Positions 1 to 7,028 of a DNA stretch of 15,632 nucleotides are shown piece by piece. This stretch comes from Thiosulfativibrio sp964387695 (GTDB lineage: Bacteria; Pseudomonadota; Gammaproteobacteria; Thiomicrospirales; Thiomicrospiraceae). Below the pieces are notes generated by a model. The model was not told where the DNA came from, did not search any database, and was given only the letters and a program-made list of their open reading frames with translations. The position numbers and the translations under genes are program-made. The stretch spans positions 1-15,632 of the forward strand of contig CAYLXI010000028.1 of NCBI GenBank assembly GCA_964387695.1, written 5' to 3'. Every line of letters starts with the position of its first letter. Positions within the stretch are counted from its first letter, which is position 1.

Positions 1-116
1 CGGATTGTCCTAGGAGTTTTAGAAAAATATTCGGCAAGAAAACTCAGTTCTTTTGGATTTTTCATGGAACTTAAATATTCAATTAAATCTTGCTGAAGTT
101 TTTCTTTAGTGTTCAT
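1..116 (-). CDS. 5' end of an unrecognised minus-strand gene (partial)
   Basis: An open frame starts with ATG at 116 and reads leftward without a stop to the window edge, about 38 codons. The visible N terminus begins MNTKEKLQQDLIEYLSSMKN and continues with an acidic and Leu/Phe-rich segment ending near FSKTPRTI. It looks like the start of a small, helical, soluble protein; there is no signal peptide or membrane segment. I do not recognise the family. The spacing of LSSMKNPKELSSFLAEYF recalls small TrpR-like helix-turn-helix proteins, but the diagnostic part is outside the window, so this is only a thought. No strong Shine-Dalgarno is visible upstream. The next few hundred bases hold only gene debris. 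Confidence 0.5.
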   Translation of the reverse strand, partial: MNTKEKLQQDLIEYLSSMKNPKELSFLAEYFSKTPRTI

Positions 117-162
117 ATTTTCTACTTTAAATATCGCTTTAAATATTAGTCTAACAAATTGA

Positions 163-181
163 AAGGAAAAAACTTTTCCTT
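163..181. repeat. Short AT-rich hairpin upstream of the left-edge gene
   Basis: Two 8-base arms (163-170 and 174-181, AAGGAAAA and TTTTCCTT) are perfectly complementary around a 3-base loop and are followed by ATTTT. It lies about 50 bp upstream of the minus-strand start at 116. It could be a weak terminator for plus-strand transcription or a 5'-leader hairpin of the left gene. The remainder of 117-278 shows nothing I can identify. Confidence 0.3.
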
Positions 182-278
182 ATTTTAGAATTCAATAATT
201 AACTGAATTAAACCATTTTAATAGGTTTGTAAAGAGTGTAATAATAATGCGATAAATTTATAAGGACTTAATTGCAAC

Positions 279-404
279 ATGAAAACATACTTAATTACTG
301 GTGCGGAGCAAGGGCTGGAAAGGGCTTTAGCTAAAGATGATAACCAGTTGATATTAATAAAAAACGGGGTCAGGTCTTTTATTTTGCACTGCCAACAATT
401 CTAA
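279..404 (+). pseudogene. N-terminal remnant of a short-chain dehydrogenase/reductase
   Basis: An ATG at 279 with a TAAGGA ribosome-binding-like sequence at 261-266 opens a 41-codon frame. It begins MKTYLITGAEQGLERALAKD and is followed by NQLILI. This resembles the first strand and glycine-rich loop of the Rossmann fold of short-chain dehydrogenases (TGxxxGxG, then the second beta strand), except that the last glycine is Glu and the spacing between the two strands is too short. From about 366 the frame runs into the inverted-repeat element and ends within it. I infer a decayed gene whose remainder has been lost; no further SDR sequence is seen on the far side of the element. The assignment rests on a very short stretch, so it is tentative. 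Confidence 0.4.
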
Positions 405-503
405 TAATTGACGAATAGTGTAAATCAAAAAATGACCAATTTCTTGTGGCGTATAACCACCGTTTTTATAAGCTAACACGACTTCTTCATTCCGTGTTTT
501 TTG
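354..503 (-). pseudogene. C-terminal remnant of a REP-associated (Y1) transposase
   Basis: Reading leftward, this frame gives TRNEEVVLAYKNGGYTPQEI, then GHFL, a degraded helix, and a C terminus near NKRPDPVFY, with the stop at 354-356. The pattern of 'A-Y-x-x-G-G-Y-T-x-x-E-I-G' followed by a helix and a terminal 'K-T/x-R-P-D-P' is what I recall from the C-terminal helix-turn-helix region of RAYT-like transposases. The second helix (FLIYTIRQLL) appears one residue short compared with the usual pattern. The frame is closed upstream by a TGA at 504-506, and no HUH or catalytic Tyr region is present, so it is a non-functional fragment. Confidence 0.55.
366..388 (+). repeat. Left 23-bp terminal inverted repeat
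   Basis: This is the exact reverse complement of 594-616. It overlaps the 3' end of the transposase remnant on the minus strand. Confidence 0.8.
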
Positions 504-593
504 TCATATTTTTGTAACTTTATAATATTTAATTTAGCTGCTGCCATTTTTTGCGTAGTGGTCAAGACATCAAAGAAACATATCAAATAAAAA

Positions 594-616
594 TGCAAAA
601 TAAAAGACCTGACCCC
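594..616 (-). repeat. Right 23-bp terminal inverted repeat
   Basis: This is the exact reverse complement of 366-388. The match stops at 617, where the two flanks diverge. Confidence 0.8.
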
Positions 617-745
617 CATTTTCTTAGTTTTCCTAACCCTTGATCCCTAGCTGGGGCATGGGAGCTATAAAAATCTACAAGAGACTTATAACTAAATATT
701 TAGGTTTGTGGCTTTTAATTCTTTCACAAAAATTATATATAAAAA

Positions 746-2719
746 TCATTGTGTTATAAATTGCTCTAATACACTAGGATCTTCAAGTGTTGAGGTGTCT
801 CCTACTAAAGCTTCGCCTTTGGCTATGTTTTTTAATAACCGTCTCATGATTTTTCCTGAACGAGTTTTAGGCAGATTAGTGCCAAAGCGAATATCATCGG
901 GCTTGGCAATAGGGCCAATTTCTTTGGCAACATGGTTTCTTAACTCTAGTATTAAATCGGCCTTTTCATCTCCTGTAGGAATATCAACATTTAAAACCAC
1001 AAATGCGGTAATGGCTTCGCCTTTAATATCGTGCGGACGACCAACAATGGCGGCTTCTGCTACTTTTTCGTGAGAAACTAAGGCCGATTCTATTTCCATT
1101 GTACCAAGGCGGTGTCCTGATACATTTAAAACATCATCAACTCTGCCCATTATCCAAAAATTATCATCTTTATCTAAATATGCACTGTCTCCAACAACAT
1201 AATATTTATTATCAGGCTGAGATTTATTGTCAAACTGAGAAAAATAAGCTTCAACAAAGCGTTTGTCGTCATTCCAAATGGTTCTAGCCATAGAGGGCCA
1301 GGGCTTACTAACAACTAGGCATCCTCCTTCTCCTGAAGCTAATTCAATGCCTGATTCATCGACTATTTTAGCTTCTATTCCAGGTAGGGCTTTAGTGCAA
1401 GAGCCTGGCTTTAATTGTGTAACCCCTGGTAAGGGAGCTATCATGTTAGCCCCCGTTTCAGTTTGCCACCAGGTGTCTACAATTGGGCATTTTTTGCGTC
1501 CAATAACGGTGTGATACCACATCCATGCTTCGGGGTTAATGGGTTCTCCAACTGTGCCAAGCAGCCGTAGCTTAGATAGGTCGTATTGCTTAGGAAGTTC
1601 TGCCCCAAACTTCATTAAAGCTCTAATGGCAGTGGGGGCAGTGTAAAAGACACTGACGGCATGGTCTTGACAAATTTGCCAAAAACGCCCTGCATCAGGA
1701 TAGGTTGGTACGCCTTCAAACATGACAATTGTCGCCCCCATAGAAAGAGGACCATAGGCAACATAGGTGTGTCCAGTAATCCAACCTACATCGGCAGTAC
1801 ACCAAAAAACATCATCATCTTTTAAATCAAACACCCATTCATTGGTTACATGGGCATTTAGCAAGTATCCTCCAGTAGAATGTTGAATGCCTTTGGGCTT
1901 GCCTGTTGAGCCAGAGGTGTAAAGTAAAAATAGAGGGTGTTCGGCGTTAACCATTATAGGGTTGTGATAGTTGGGCATGCCTGCAATGGCATCCGTCCAA
2001 TAAATATCTCGCCCTTCTTTCATTTGAATATTTTGCTTGGTTCTTTCGTAAACGATAACTTTACGAACCGAGTATCCGCCTTCTTCTAGTGCTTCATCAA
2101 CGGCATTTTTTAAGGGTATGGCTTTACCACCACGAAAGCCCCCATCAGCAGTTATTACCATTTTTGCTGTGGTATTTTCAATGCGATCTTTTAAAGATTC
2201 GGCAGAAAAACCACCAAACACTACAGAGTGGATCGCTCCAATTCTGGCACAGGCTTGCATGGCAAATACCGCTTGAGGAATCATCGGCATGTAAATAATA
2301 ACTCTATCGCCTTTTTCGATACCTTGGGCAACTAAAGCATTAGATAGACGACAAACTTCATCGTGCAAATCTTTATAGGTATAAGTTTCTGTTGAGCCTT
2401 CATCTGTTTCAAAAATAATGGCTTTTTTGTATTCTTTATCTTCTAAATGCCTATCTATGCAATTATAAGAGGCGTTGAGCTCTCCATCACTAAACCATTT
2501 ATAAAAGGGGATATTAGATTCATCTAAACCTTGAGTAAAATCTTTTGACCAGCTTAATTTTTCTTTTGCTAGGTCGGACCAAAAACCTACATTATCTTTT
2601 GATGCTTTTTTTAGCATGGTTTGATATATTTCTTCAGTCACATTTGCTTGTTGTTTAAATTCTTCTGAAGGTTCAAACACGCGGGTTTCTTTTAATATAG
2701 TTTCGATATTATTAGACAT
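746..2719 (-). CDS. acs: Acetyl-CoA synthetase
   Basis: An AMP-forming acetate-CoA ligase that activates acetate to acetyl-AMP and then acetyl-CoA in the cytoplasm. At 657 residues it is full length (E. coli Acs is 652). Visible motifs in order are the ATP-binding loop YTSGSTGKPKG (267-277), the acetate-pocket WWQTETGA (417-424), a GD pair (510-511), the hinge GRVDDVLNVSGHRLGT (525-540), and the catalytic, normally acetylatable Lys at 623 in PKTRSGK. The tryptophans of WWQTE favour acetate over longer acids. The ATG at 2719 has an AGGAG about 8 bases upstream; that Shine-Dalgarno overlaps the stop codon of the preceding lipoprotein gene (10-bp gap), so it is probably the last gene of that transcript. 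I see no convincing terminator hairpin after it. Confidence 0.97.
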   Translation of the reverse strand: MSNNIETILKETRVFEPSEEFKQQANVTEEIYQTMLKKASKDNVGFWSDLAKEKLSWSKDFTQGLDESNIPFYKWFSDGELNASYNCIDRHLEDKEYKKAIIFETDEGSTETYTYKDLHDEVCRLSNALVAQGIEKGDRVIIYMPMIPQAVFAMQACARIGAIHSVVFGGFSAESLKDRIENTTAKMVITADGGFRGGKAIPLKNAVDEALEEGGYSVRKVIVYERTKQNIQMKEGRDIYWTDAIAGMPNYHNPIMVNAEHPLFLLYTSGSTGKPKGIQHSTGGYLLNAHVTNEWVFDLKDDDVFWCTADVGWITGHTYVAYGPLSMGATIVMFEGVPTYPDAGRFWQICQDHAVSVFYTAPTAIRALMKFGAELPKQYDLSKLRLLGTVGEPINPEAWMWYHTVIGRKKCPIVDTWWQTETGANMIAPLPGVTQLKPGSCTKALPGIEAKIVDESGIELASGEGGCLVVSKPWPSMARTIWNDDKRFVEAYFSQFDNKSQPDNKYYVVGDSAYLDKDDNFWIMGRVDDVLNVSGHRLGTMEIESALVSHEKVAEAAIVGRPHDIKGEAITAFVVLNVDIPTGDEKADLILELRNHVAKEIGPIAKPDDIRFGTNLPKTRSGKIMRRLLKNIAKGEALVGDTSTLEDPSVLEQFITQ

Positions 2720-2729
2720 TGTAAATCTC

Positions 2730-4250
2730 CTAAGTTTTTTTAGCCTTTAACAAGCCATCTAACCTACCATCTGAATAAAGGTGGTAGTCTTTTATGTTTT
2801 TTCTCATAACTGCGTAGTGGTCTTCATACCATAATGGCATTGCTGCTAATGTTGTTTGCAGGTGTCTTTGTAATTGTCGGTATATTTCTGCCTGCTTCTC
2901 CATAGAGTGGCTTCTGCCTGCTTTGCGAATTAGTTTATCTGCAATATAGTTTCTGTATCTTCCTCTATTAGCTCCATTGGGAGGAACGGCATCACTGTGA
3001 AATACATATTGAAATATATCAGGGCTTTTTACGCCTACCCATGCTAAACCAAACAGCTGAAAACGACCTTGTTTAATATCATTAAAAAAAGTTCCCCAGT
3101 CATAACTTTGAATGTTTAACTGAATGCCTACTTTTCTAAGTTGCGATTGATAAATAGTTGCTAAACGAATTCTAGTAGGGTCTGAAGATGTTTTGTAACT
3201 AAGTTCAATTAAGCCCTCTGAATTTACCAGGCCTGGTAAATTTGGCACTTGTTTTAACAGCTCTCGAGCCTTTTCTGGGTTGTATTCATAGCCATTAATA
3301 TCTGGTGCACCAGCCCAGTGCTCTGGTACTAGCAAGCCTCCAGCTAGGCGTGCATGTCCTGAGAACATCGCATCAATGATTTCTTGACGATTAATGCCAT
3401 AGGCAATGGCTTGACGAACAGGCAGCTGGCTTAACAATTCATCTTCAAAATTATAACCTATATAATTAAAGTTGGTACCTTGATACCATTGTACTTTTAA
3501 ATCCTCTCGCCCTTCAGAGTATCTCACTAGCTCTGGTGATAAATCATTTTGAACGATATCTAGCTCACCTTTTTTTAATTTTAATACCCGTATGGTAGCA
3601 TCTCTAACGACAACAAAATGTAGCTCAATTAAATCTTGGCGTTGTAAAATAAGTCTTTGCTCTGATAAAAAAATAAATTTACAGGCACCGCAGCCAATGG
3701 GTTTATCTTTAAAATTATAGTCTGATTTTAATAAATCTTCGGGCAAAATGCCTAATGTTAGTCGTCCAATAAATAAAGCATCGACTTCTTTCAGGTAAAA
3801 ATCTATTTCTTGAGAGTTAATTGCCTCTACCTTGTCAATCCCCTTTAAAGATCCTCTATGAGGAGAGCCTGAGTCTGGTGATAAGACCGATTGATAGGTT
3901 GCAGCCACATCATGAGCCGTTAATAACTTGCCATGATGAAACCTAGGGATCTCAACTAGCTTGAATCGATAGTGAGTGGGTGTAAGTTGTTGCCAAGACG
4001 CTAGGTCGGGTACGGGCTCGAATGCTTCGTTAAAGTCAATAAGCTGTCGATATATCAACCTATTAACCCTGCTTGATAGCGCGTCCGTTGCTTGGCGAGG
4101 GTCGAGCATTCTGGGGCGAGAGCTAACACCCATATTAATATGTTTTGATTGCATAGATTTTGAGCAACCAGATAATGACGCTAAAGAACCACTTGCCAAT
4201 AAAGCTGTCGTTGCTTTAAAAAATGTTCTCCTCGTTAAAAACTGTTTCAT
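2730..4250 (-). CDS. Tat-exported lipoprotein, ABC-type solute-binding protein (family 5)
   Basis: A 506-residue periplasmic binding protein of the SBP_bac_5 family (DppA/OppA/SapA type, usually peptides, nickel or opines). The N terminus has a twin-arginine motif (TRRTFFK, residues 6-12), a hydrophobic stretch and a lipobox LSGC with Cys at 29, so it is predicted to be Tat-exported and lipid-anchored. After that come GVSSRPRMLDPRQATDALSS, the family's ligand-lobe start, and PIGCGACKF (about 184-192), where the usual PxGTGPYKF is replaced by a version with two Cys. Its ATG overlaps the TolC-like gene's stop (ATGA at 4247-4250), and acs follows after 10 bp. No permease or ATPase genes are in the window, so the ligand and the partner transporter are unknown. 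Confidence 0.85.
   Translation of the reverse strand: MKQFLTRRTFFKATTALLASGSLASLSGCSKSMQSKHINMGVSSRPRMLDPRQATDALSSRVNRLIYRQLIDFNEAFEPVPDLASWQQLTPTHYRFKLVEIPRFHHGKLLTAHDVAATYQSVLSPDSGSPHRGSLKGIDKVEAINSQEIDFYLKEVDALFIGRLTLGILPEDLLKSDYNFKDKPIGCGACKFIFLSEQRLILQRQDLIELHFVVVRDATIRVLKLKKGELDIVQNDLSPELVRYSEGREDLKVQWYQGTNFNYIGYNFEDELLSQLPVRQAIAYGINRQEIIDAMFSGHARLAGGLLVPEHWAGAPDINGYEYNPEKARELLKQVPNLPGLVNSEGLIELSYKTSSDPTRIRLATIYQSQLRKVGIQLNIQSYDWGTFFNDIKQGRFQLFGLAWVGVKSPDIFQYVFHSDAVPPNGANRGRYRNYIADKLIRKAGRSHSMEKQAEIYRQLQRHLQTTLAAMPLWYEDHYAVMRKNIKDYHLYSDGRLDGLLKAKKT
3221..3242. repeat. 22-bp perfect palindrome inside the solute-binding protein gene
   Basis: A perfect palindrome with the core TTACCAGGCCTGGTAA (3224-3239), extended by three bases on each side, within the coding sequence. 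The same core lies at 11619-11634 in the btuB leader. Confidence 0.6.
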
Positions 4251-5593
4251 AAAACAGGACTTGACAAGAGTACATTATATTTCATTAGGTCTTCTGCGGT
4301 TAAATCCCCTACTGCGGCCTCTAACTTTAAACTGGATAAAATAACACCATGCAAAGATTCTGTTAAATTTCTATGTGCTTTAAACTTATTTGTACGAGCA
4401 GATAAGACCTCTAATAAGCTCTTAAGACCTACCCTATTCCCTTCTTCTGCCGCTTCTAAAAAAGCATCATTAGATTTAACGGCTTCTCGTAAAGCATCGA
4501 CCAAAGCTAAACCTTTTTTAATATTACGAACTTGTACTCTAGCGTCTAAACCTGCTTGTTCACGAGCATTTCTTAACCCTGCATGATTAGATCTTAAATG
4601 AGCGCGGGCTTCAGAAACTTGGGAAGAAACCCTGCCGCCTGAATAAATAGGCAGTGAAATATAAGCGCCAATATATAAATCATTTTTATCATTAAAACGA
4701 CCCGCAGAGGCTTGGTTATAGCCCGAAAAAACCGTTTTAGTATAATTTGCCTGTATGCCAACATTAAACCAGTGACCAGACTTTTGTACTTCAATTTCTT
4801 GTGAAGCAATATTGGCAGACTGCTCAAGCCTTAGCACGGTTAAATTATTTAACTTTGCTTTAGCTTCCAACTGATAAATATTTAGCTTATTTCTTGGTAA
4901 AACAATGTCCAAAGCAACGGTTTTTAGCTCACCTAAAGATTGTCCTGTAAGCATTATTAACCTTTCATAAGCTATGTCTAAATTATTTTTTGTAGAAATC
5001 AGCTCTGCTCGTGATAAATCGTAGATAGATTTAGCTTGTAGAACATCGGTTTTACTAGATAAACCTAGTTCAGCAGAAGTCTCTGCTCTTTGCCACTGAG
5101 TTTTATCGGCTTTTTTTTGGGCTATGGCAAGTTCCATATCTTCTTGAGCTAATAAAACACTAAAATAAACTTCTACTACCCTAAGAATTAAATCCTGTTT
5201 GGCACTTTGCATAACATAAGAAGATTGTTGTAATTTGTATTGAGCTTGATTATACCTTGCGATGTTTTCGTGATTATATAAAGACTGATTGACGACAATA
5301 GAAATATTTTGTGTCGTAACATCGCCTAAGTTCATAGAGCTGTCGGTTATCCCATAAGTTCCATCCGCTTTTATTTGGGGCAAAAAAGGAGAACGAGCCG
5401 TAACAATCACTTGCTTATCGGCTTCATATTTAGCTTGAGATTGAGATAAAGTGGCGTCATGCTCTTTAGCTAAGTGGTAAACATCTATTAAACTTGGGGC
5501 AGCAGCAACCAAGTTATTGACTGACAATAAAATAACTAACAATAAAAAATAAGGCCCTCTAAGAGGTTTTTTTAAGCGTGTTATTTTTTTCAT
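4247..5593 (-). CDS. TolC-like outer-membrane efflux protein
   Basis: A 448-residue protein of the outer-membrane efflux (TolC/OEP) family, which forms trimeric channels through the outer membrane and periplasm. It begins with a signal peptide (about residues 1-32, ending VAAA) and shows the repeated long helical pattern: LIDVYHLAKEHDATLSQSQA near the N terminus, LGLSSKTDVLQAKSIYDLSR in the first half, LPIYSGGRVSSQVSEARAHL in the second beta/helix repeat, and RVGLKSLLEVLSARTNKFKA near the C terminus. The start overlaps the CYTH gene by 35 bp, and the only Met able to provide the signal peptide is this one; a weak GGA lies upstream. Its stop overlaps the lipoprotein gene's start. No membrane-fusion or inner-membrane pump gene is adjacent, so I cannot say which exporter it serves and give no tolC symbol. 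Confidence 0.93.
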   Translation of the reverse strand: MKKITRLKKPLRGPYFLLLVILLSVNNLVAAAPSLIDVYHLAKEHDATLSQSQAKYEADKQVIVTARSPFLPQIKADGTYGITDSSMNLGDVTTQNISIVVNQSLYNHENIARYNQAQYKLQQSSYVMQSAKQDLILRVVEVYFSVLLAQEDMELAIAQKKADKTQWQRAETSAELGLSSKTDVLQAKSIYDLSRAELISTKNNLDIAYERLIMLTGQSLGELKTVALDIVLPRNKLNIYQLEAKAKLNNLTVLRLEQSANIASQEIEVQKSGHWFNVGIQANYTKTVFSGYNQASAGRFNDKNDLYIGAYISLPIYSGGRVSSQVSEARAHLRSNHAGLRNAREQAGLDARVQVRNIKKGLALVDALREAVKSNDAFLEAAEEGNRVGLKSLLEVLSARTNKFKAHRNLTESLHGVILSSLKLEAAVGDLTAEDLMKYNVLLSSPVL

Positions 5594-6077
5594 CTTTTGT
5601 CCAGTGATTATAGGGTTTTTGGCTTAGACTGATATTATAGTAACGAATAACCTCCGTTACTTCATCAGCTAGCCAGCTAGGTAGAGCAATAGATTCATCT
5701 TCTGATGCCATTTCAACTTCAGCAACGATTAAACCTTGATTATCACCTAAAAACTCATCTATCTCCCATAAATGTTCTTTATAATTAACGAGATAACGGT
5801 TTTTTTCAATTACAGGCCCTACGCATAAAGAGGCTAACATTTTTTTGGCATCATCAAGATTTATTGGGTATTCATATTCGTCTCTACTTAGGCCTATTTC
5901 TAAACTTTTAATATTAATATTGGCTGTATCGCCTTCAATTCTAATACGCACCGAACTTTTTGCTTTGTCTTCTTGAATGTTATTTAAGTATCCTTGAGCA
6001 AAATGGGTTTGCTTATGAGATAGTGCTTTCCAATCAGTGCCGTTTACTAAAAACTTTCTTTCTATTTCTCTTGCCAT
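5559..6077 (-). CDS. CYTH-domain protein (triphosphate tunnel metalloenzyme)
   Basis: A 172-residue cytosolic protein consisting of a single CYTH domain. The hallmark EIERKFLV is at residues 4-11, followed by basic/acidic tunnel-strand patterns SSVRIRIEG, INIKSL, RDEYEYPI, IEKNRYLV, WEIDEF and VAEVEM, which alternate as expected for the eight-stranded tunnel. Family members hydrolyse tripolyphosphate or thiamine triphosphate with divalent metals; a few are class IV adenylate cyclases. Short, single-domain bacterial forms like this are most often tripolyphosphatases, which is my preferred reading. The start at 6077 lies only 2 bp after the cysM stop, so it is cotranscribed with cysM. The 3' end runs 35 bp into the TolC-like gene. 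Confidence 0.9.
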   Translation of the reverse strand: MAREIERKFLVNGTDWKALSHKQTHFAQGYLNNIQEDKAKSSVRIRIEGDTANINIKSLEIGLSRDEYEYPINLDDAKKMLASLCVGPVIEKNRYLVNYKEHLWEIDEFLGDNQGLIVAEVEMASEDESIALPSWLADEVTEVIRYYNISLSQKPYNHWTKDEKNNTLKKTS

Positions 6078-6079
6078 AA

Positions 6080-6967
6080 TTATTCAAAAACTCCTGTCGA
6101 AAGGTAACGATCACCGCGATCACAAATAACAGTGACTATTACCGCATCGTTAACTGTGTCTGCCACTTGTAAAGCAGCTGCCAAAGCTCCGCCAGAAGAA
6201 ACTCCTGCAAAGATGCCTTCTTTTATTGCCATTTCGCGCATGGTTTCTTCTGCTAAAGTTTGTGACATATCAATGGTTGAATCTATACGGGTAGATTCAT
6301 AAATTTTTGGCATATATTCTAGCGGCCAACGCCTAATACCAGGAATGACAGCCCCTTCTTCTGGTTGAACTCCTATTATTTTAACATTAGGGTTTTGCTC
6401 TTTTAAGTACATAGAAGTGCCCATAATAGTGCCTGTTGTGCCCATTGCACTGACAAAATGGGTTATTTTTCCTTGTGTTGCTTGCCAAATCTCTGGCCCA
6501 GTGGTTTTATAGTGTGCTAAAGGATTGTCTGGATTGGCAAACTGGTCAAGTACAATCCCTTTCCCTTCTTTTGCCATTTCGGCAGCTAAATCACGAGCCC
6601 CTTCCATGCCTTCTGCTTTACTAACCAAAATAAGCTCTGCACCATAGGCTGACATAGAAGCTTTTCTTTCCATAGACATATTGTCTGGCATTATAAGAAT
6701 TATTTTATAACCCAGCATAGAGGCGACCATTGCTAAGGCAATACCTGTATTGCCGCTAGTGGCTTCTATTAAGGTGTCTCCAGGCTTAATTTCGCTGCGT
6801 TTTTGAGCTTCATAAATCATATTTAAAGCTGGCCTATCTTTAACAGAACCCGCAGGGTTATTTCCTTCTAACTTGACTAAAACCACACTATTGGTTTTAG
6901 CGTTAACCATTCTTTTAATTTGAACCAATGGTGTATTACCAACCGTATCCATTAAGCTTAAAAACAT
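6080..6967 (-). CDS. cysM: Cysteine synthase B (O-acetylserine sulfhydrylase)
   Basis: A pyridoxal-phosphate enzyme that makes cysteine from O-acetylserine and sulfide (CysM also accepts thiosulfate). The length, 295 residues, fits CysM (303 in E. coli). The PLP lysine is K43 in AGSVKDRPA, the substrate loop TSGNTG is at 70-75, and the phosphate-binding GTTGTIMGT is in the second half. The motif PEEGAVIPGIRRWPLEYMP is CysM-like and differs from CysK. An AAGGA lies 7 bases before the ATG at 6967, favouring this start over the Met at residue 6. It is followed by the CYTH gene after 2 bp. The 61-bp upstream gap contains a tandem direct repeat (see separate entry) and may hold its promoter. Confidence 0.94.
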   Translation of the reverse strand: MFLSLMDTVGNTPLVQIKRMVNAKTNSVVLVKLEGNNPAGSVKDRPALNMIYEAQKRSEIKPGDTLIEATSGNTGIALAMVASMLGYKIILIMPDNMSMERKASMSAYGAELILVSKAEGMEGARDLAAEMAKEGKGIVLDQFANPDNPLAHYKTTGPEIWQATQGKITHFVSAMGTTGTIMGTSMYLKEQNPNVKIIGVQPEEGAVIPGIRRWPLEYMPKIYESTRIDSTIDMSQTLAEETMREMAIKEGIFAGVSSGGALAAALQVADTVNDAVIVTVICDRGDRYLSTGVFE

Positions 6968-6982
6968 GTTTTTTCCTTATAA

Positions 6983-7004
6983 TGGTTGTATTTATGTGGT
7001 TGTA
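6983..7004. repeat. Two tandem TGGTTGTA repeats upstream of cysM
   Basis: The 8-mer TGGTTGTA occurs at 6983-6990 and again at 6997-7004, 14 bp apart, in the short gap just before the cysM Shine-Dalgarno. Two copies in the same direction could be a regulator binding site, but a chance match is possible. Confidence 0.35.
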
Positions 7005-7028
7005 ATTAAGTGCTTTATTAAACTAAAA

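Larger units (their letters stand above)
366..616. mobile_element. 251-bp inverted-repeat element derived from a Y1/REP-associated transposase locus
   Basis: The ends are perfect 23-bp inverted repeats (366-388 and 594-616), each starting GGGGTCAGGTCTTTT when read inward from its own end. Inside is a minus-strand fragment that looks like the C terminus of a REP-associated tyrosine transposase (RAYT, Y1_Tnp superfamily). The left arm forms the codons for the closing KRPDP residues of that fragment. No catalytic HUH domain is left, so the element cannot move by itself. No target-site duplication is evident. I infer a deletion derivative or MITE-like, non-autonomous copy; from memory, GGTCAGGTCTT-type ends accompany many proteobacterial Y1 transposases. 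Confidence 0.6.

Noticed and set aside
692..703. 12-bp palindrome CTAAATATTTAG after acs as a terminator
   Set aside because: It has no loop and no U-run; palindromes of this kind are expected in AT-rich DNA.
708..1073. Plus-strand open frame over the end of acs
   Set aside because: It lies opposite the conserved acs coding sequence, has no ribosome site, and its composition follows the acs codons.
3976..4344. Plus-strand open frame spanning the lipoprotein start and TolC end
   Set aside because: It is antisense to two well-supported genes and has no recognisable protein pattern.
4247..5593. Type I secretion or RND efflux operon
   Set aside because: Only the outer-membrane component is present; no membrane-fusion protein, ABC exporter or RND pump is in the window.
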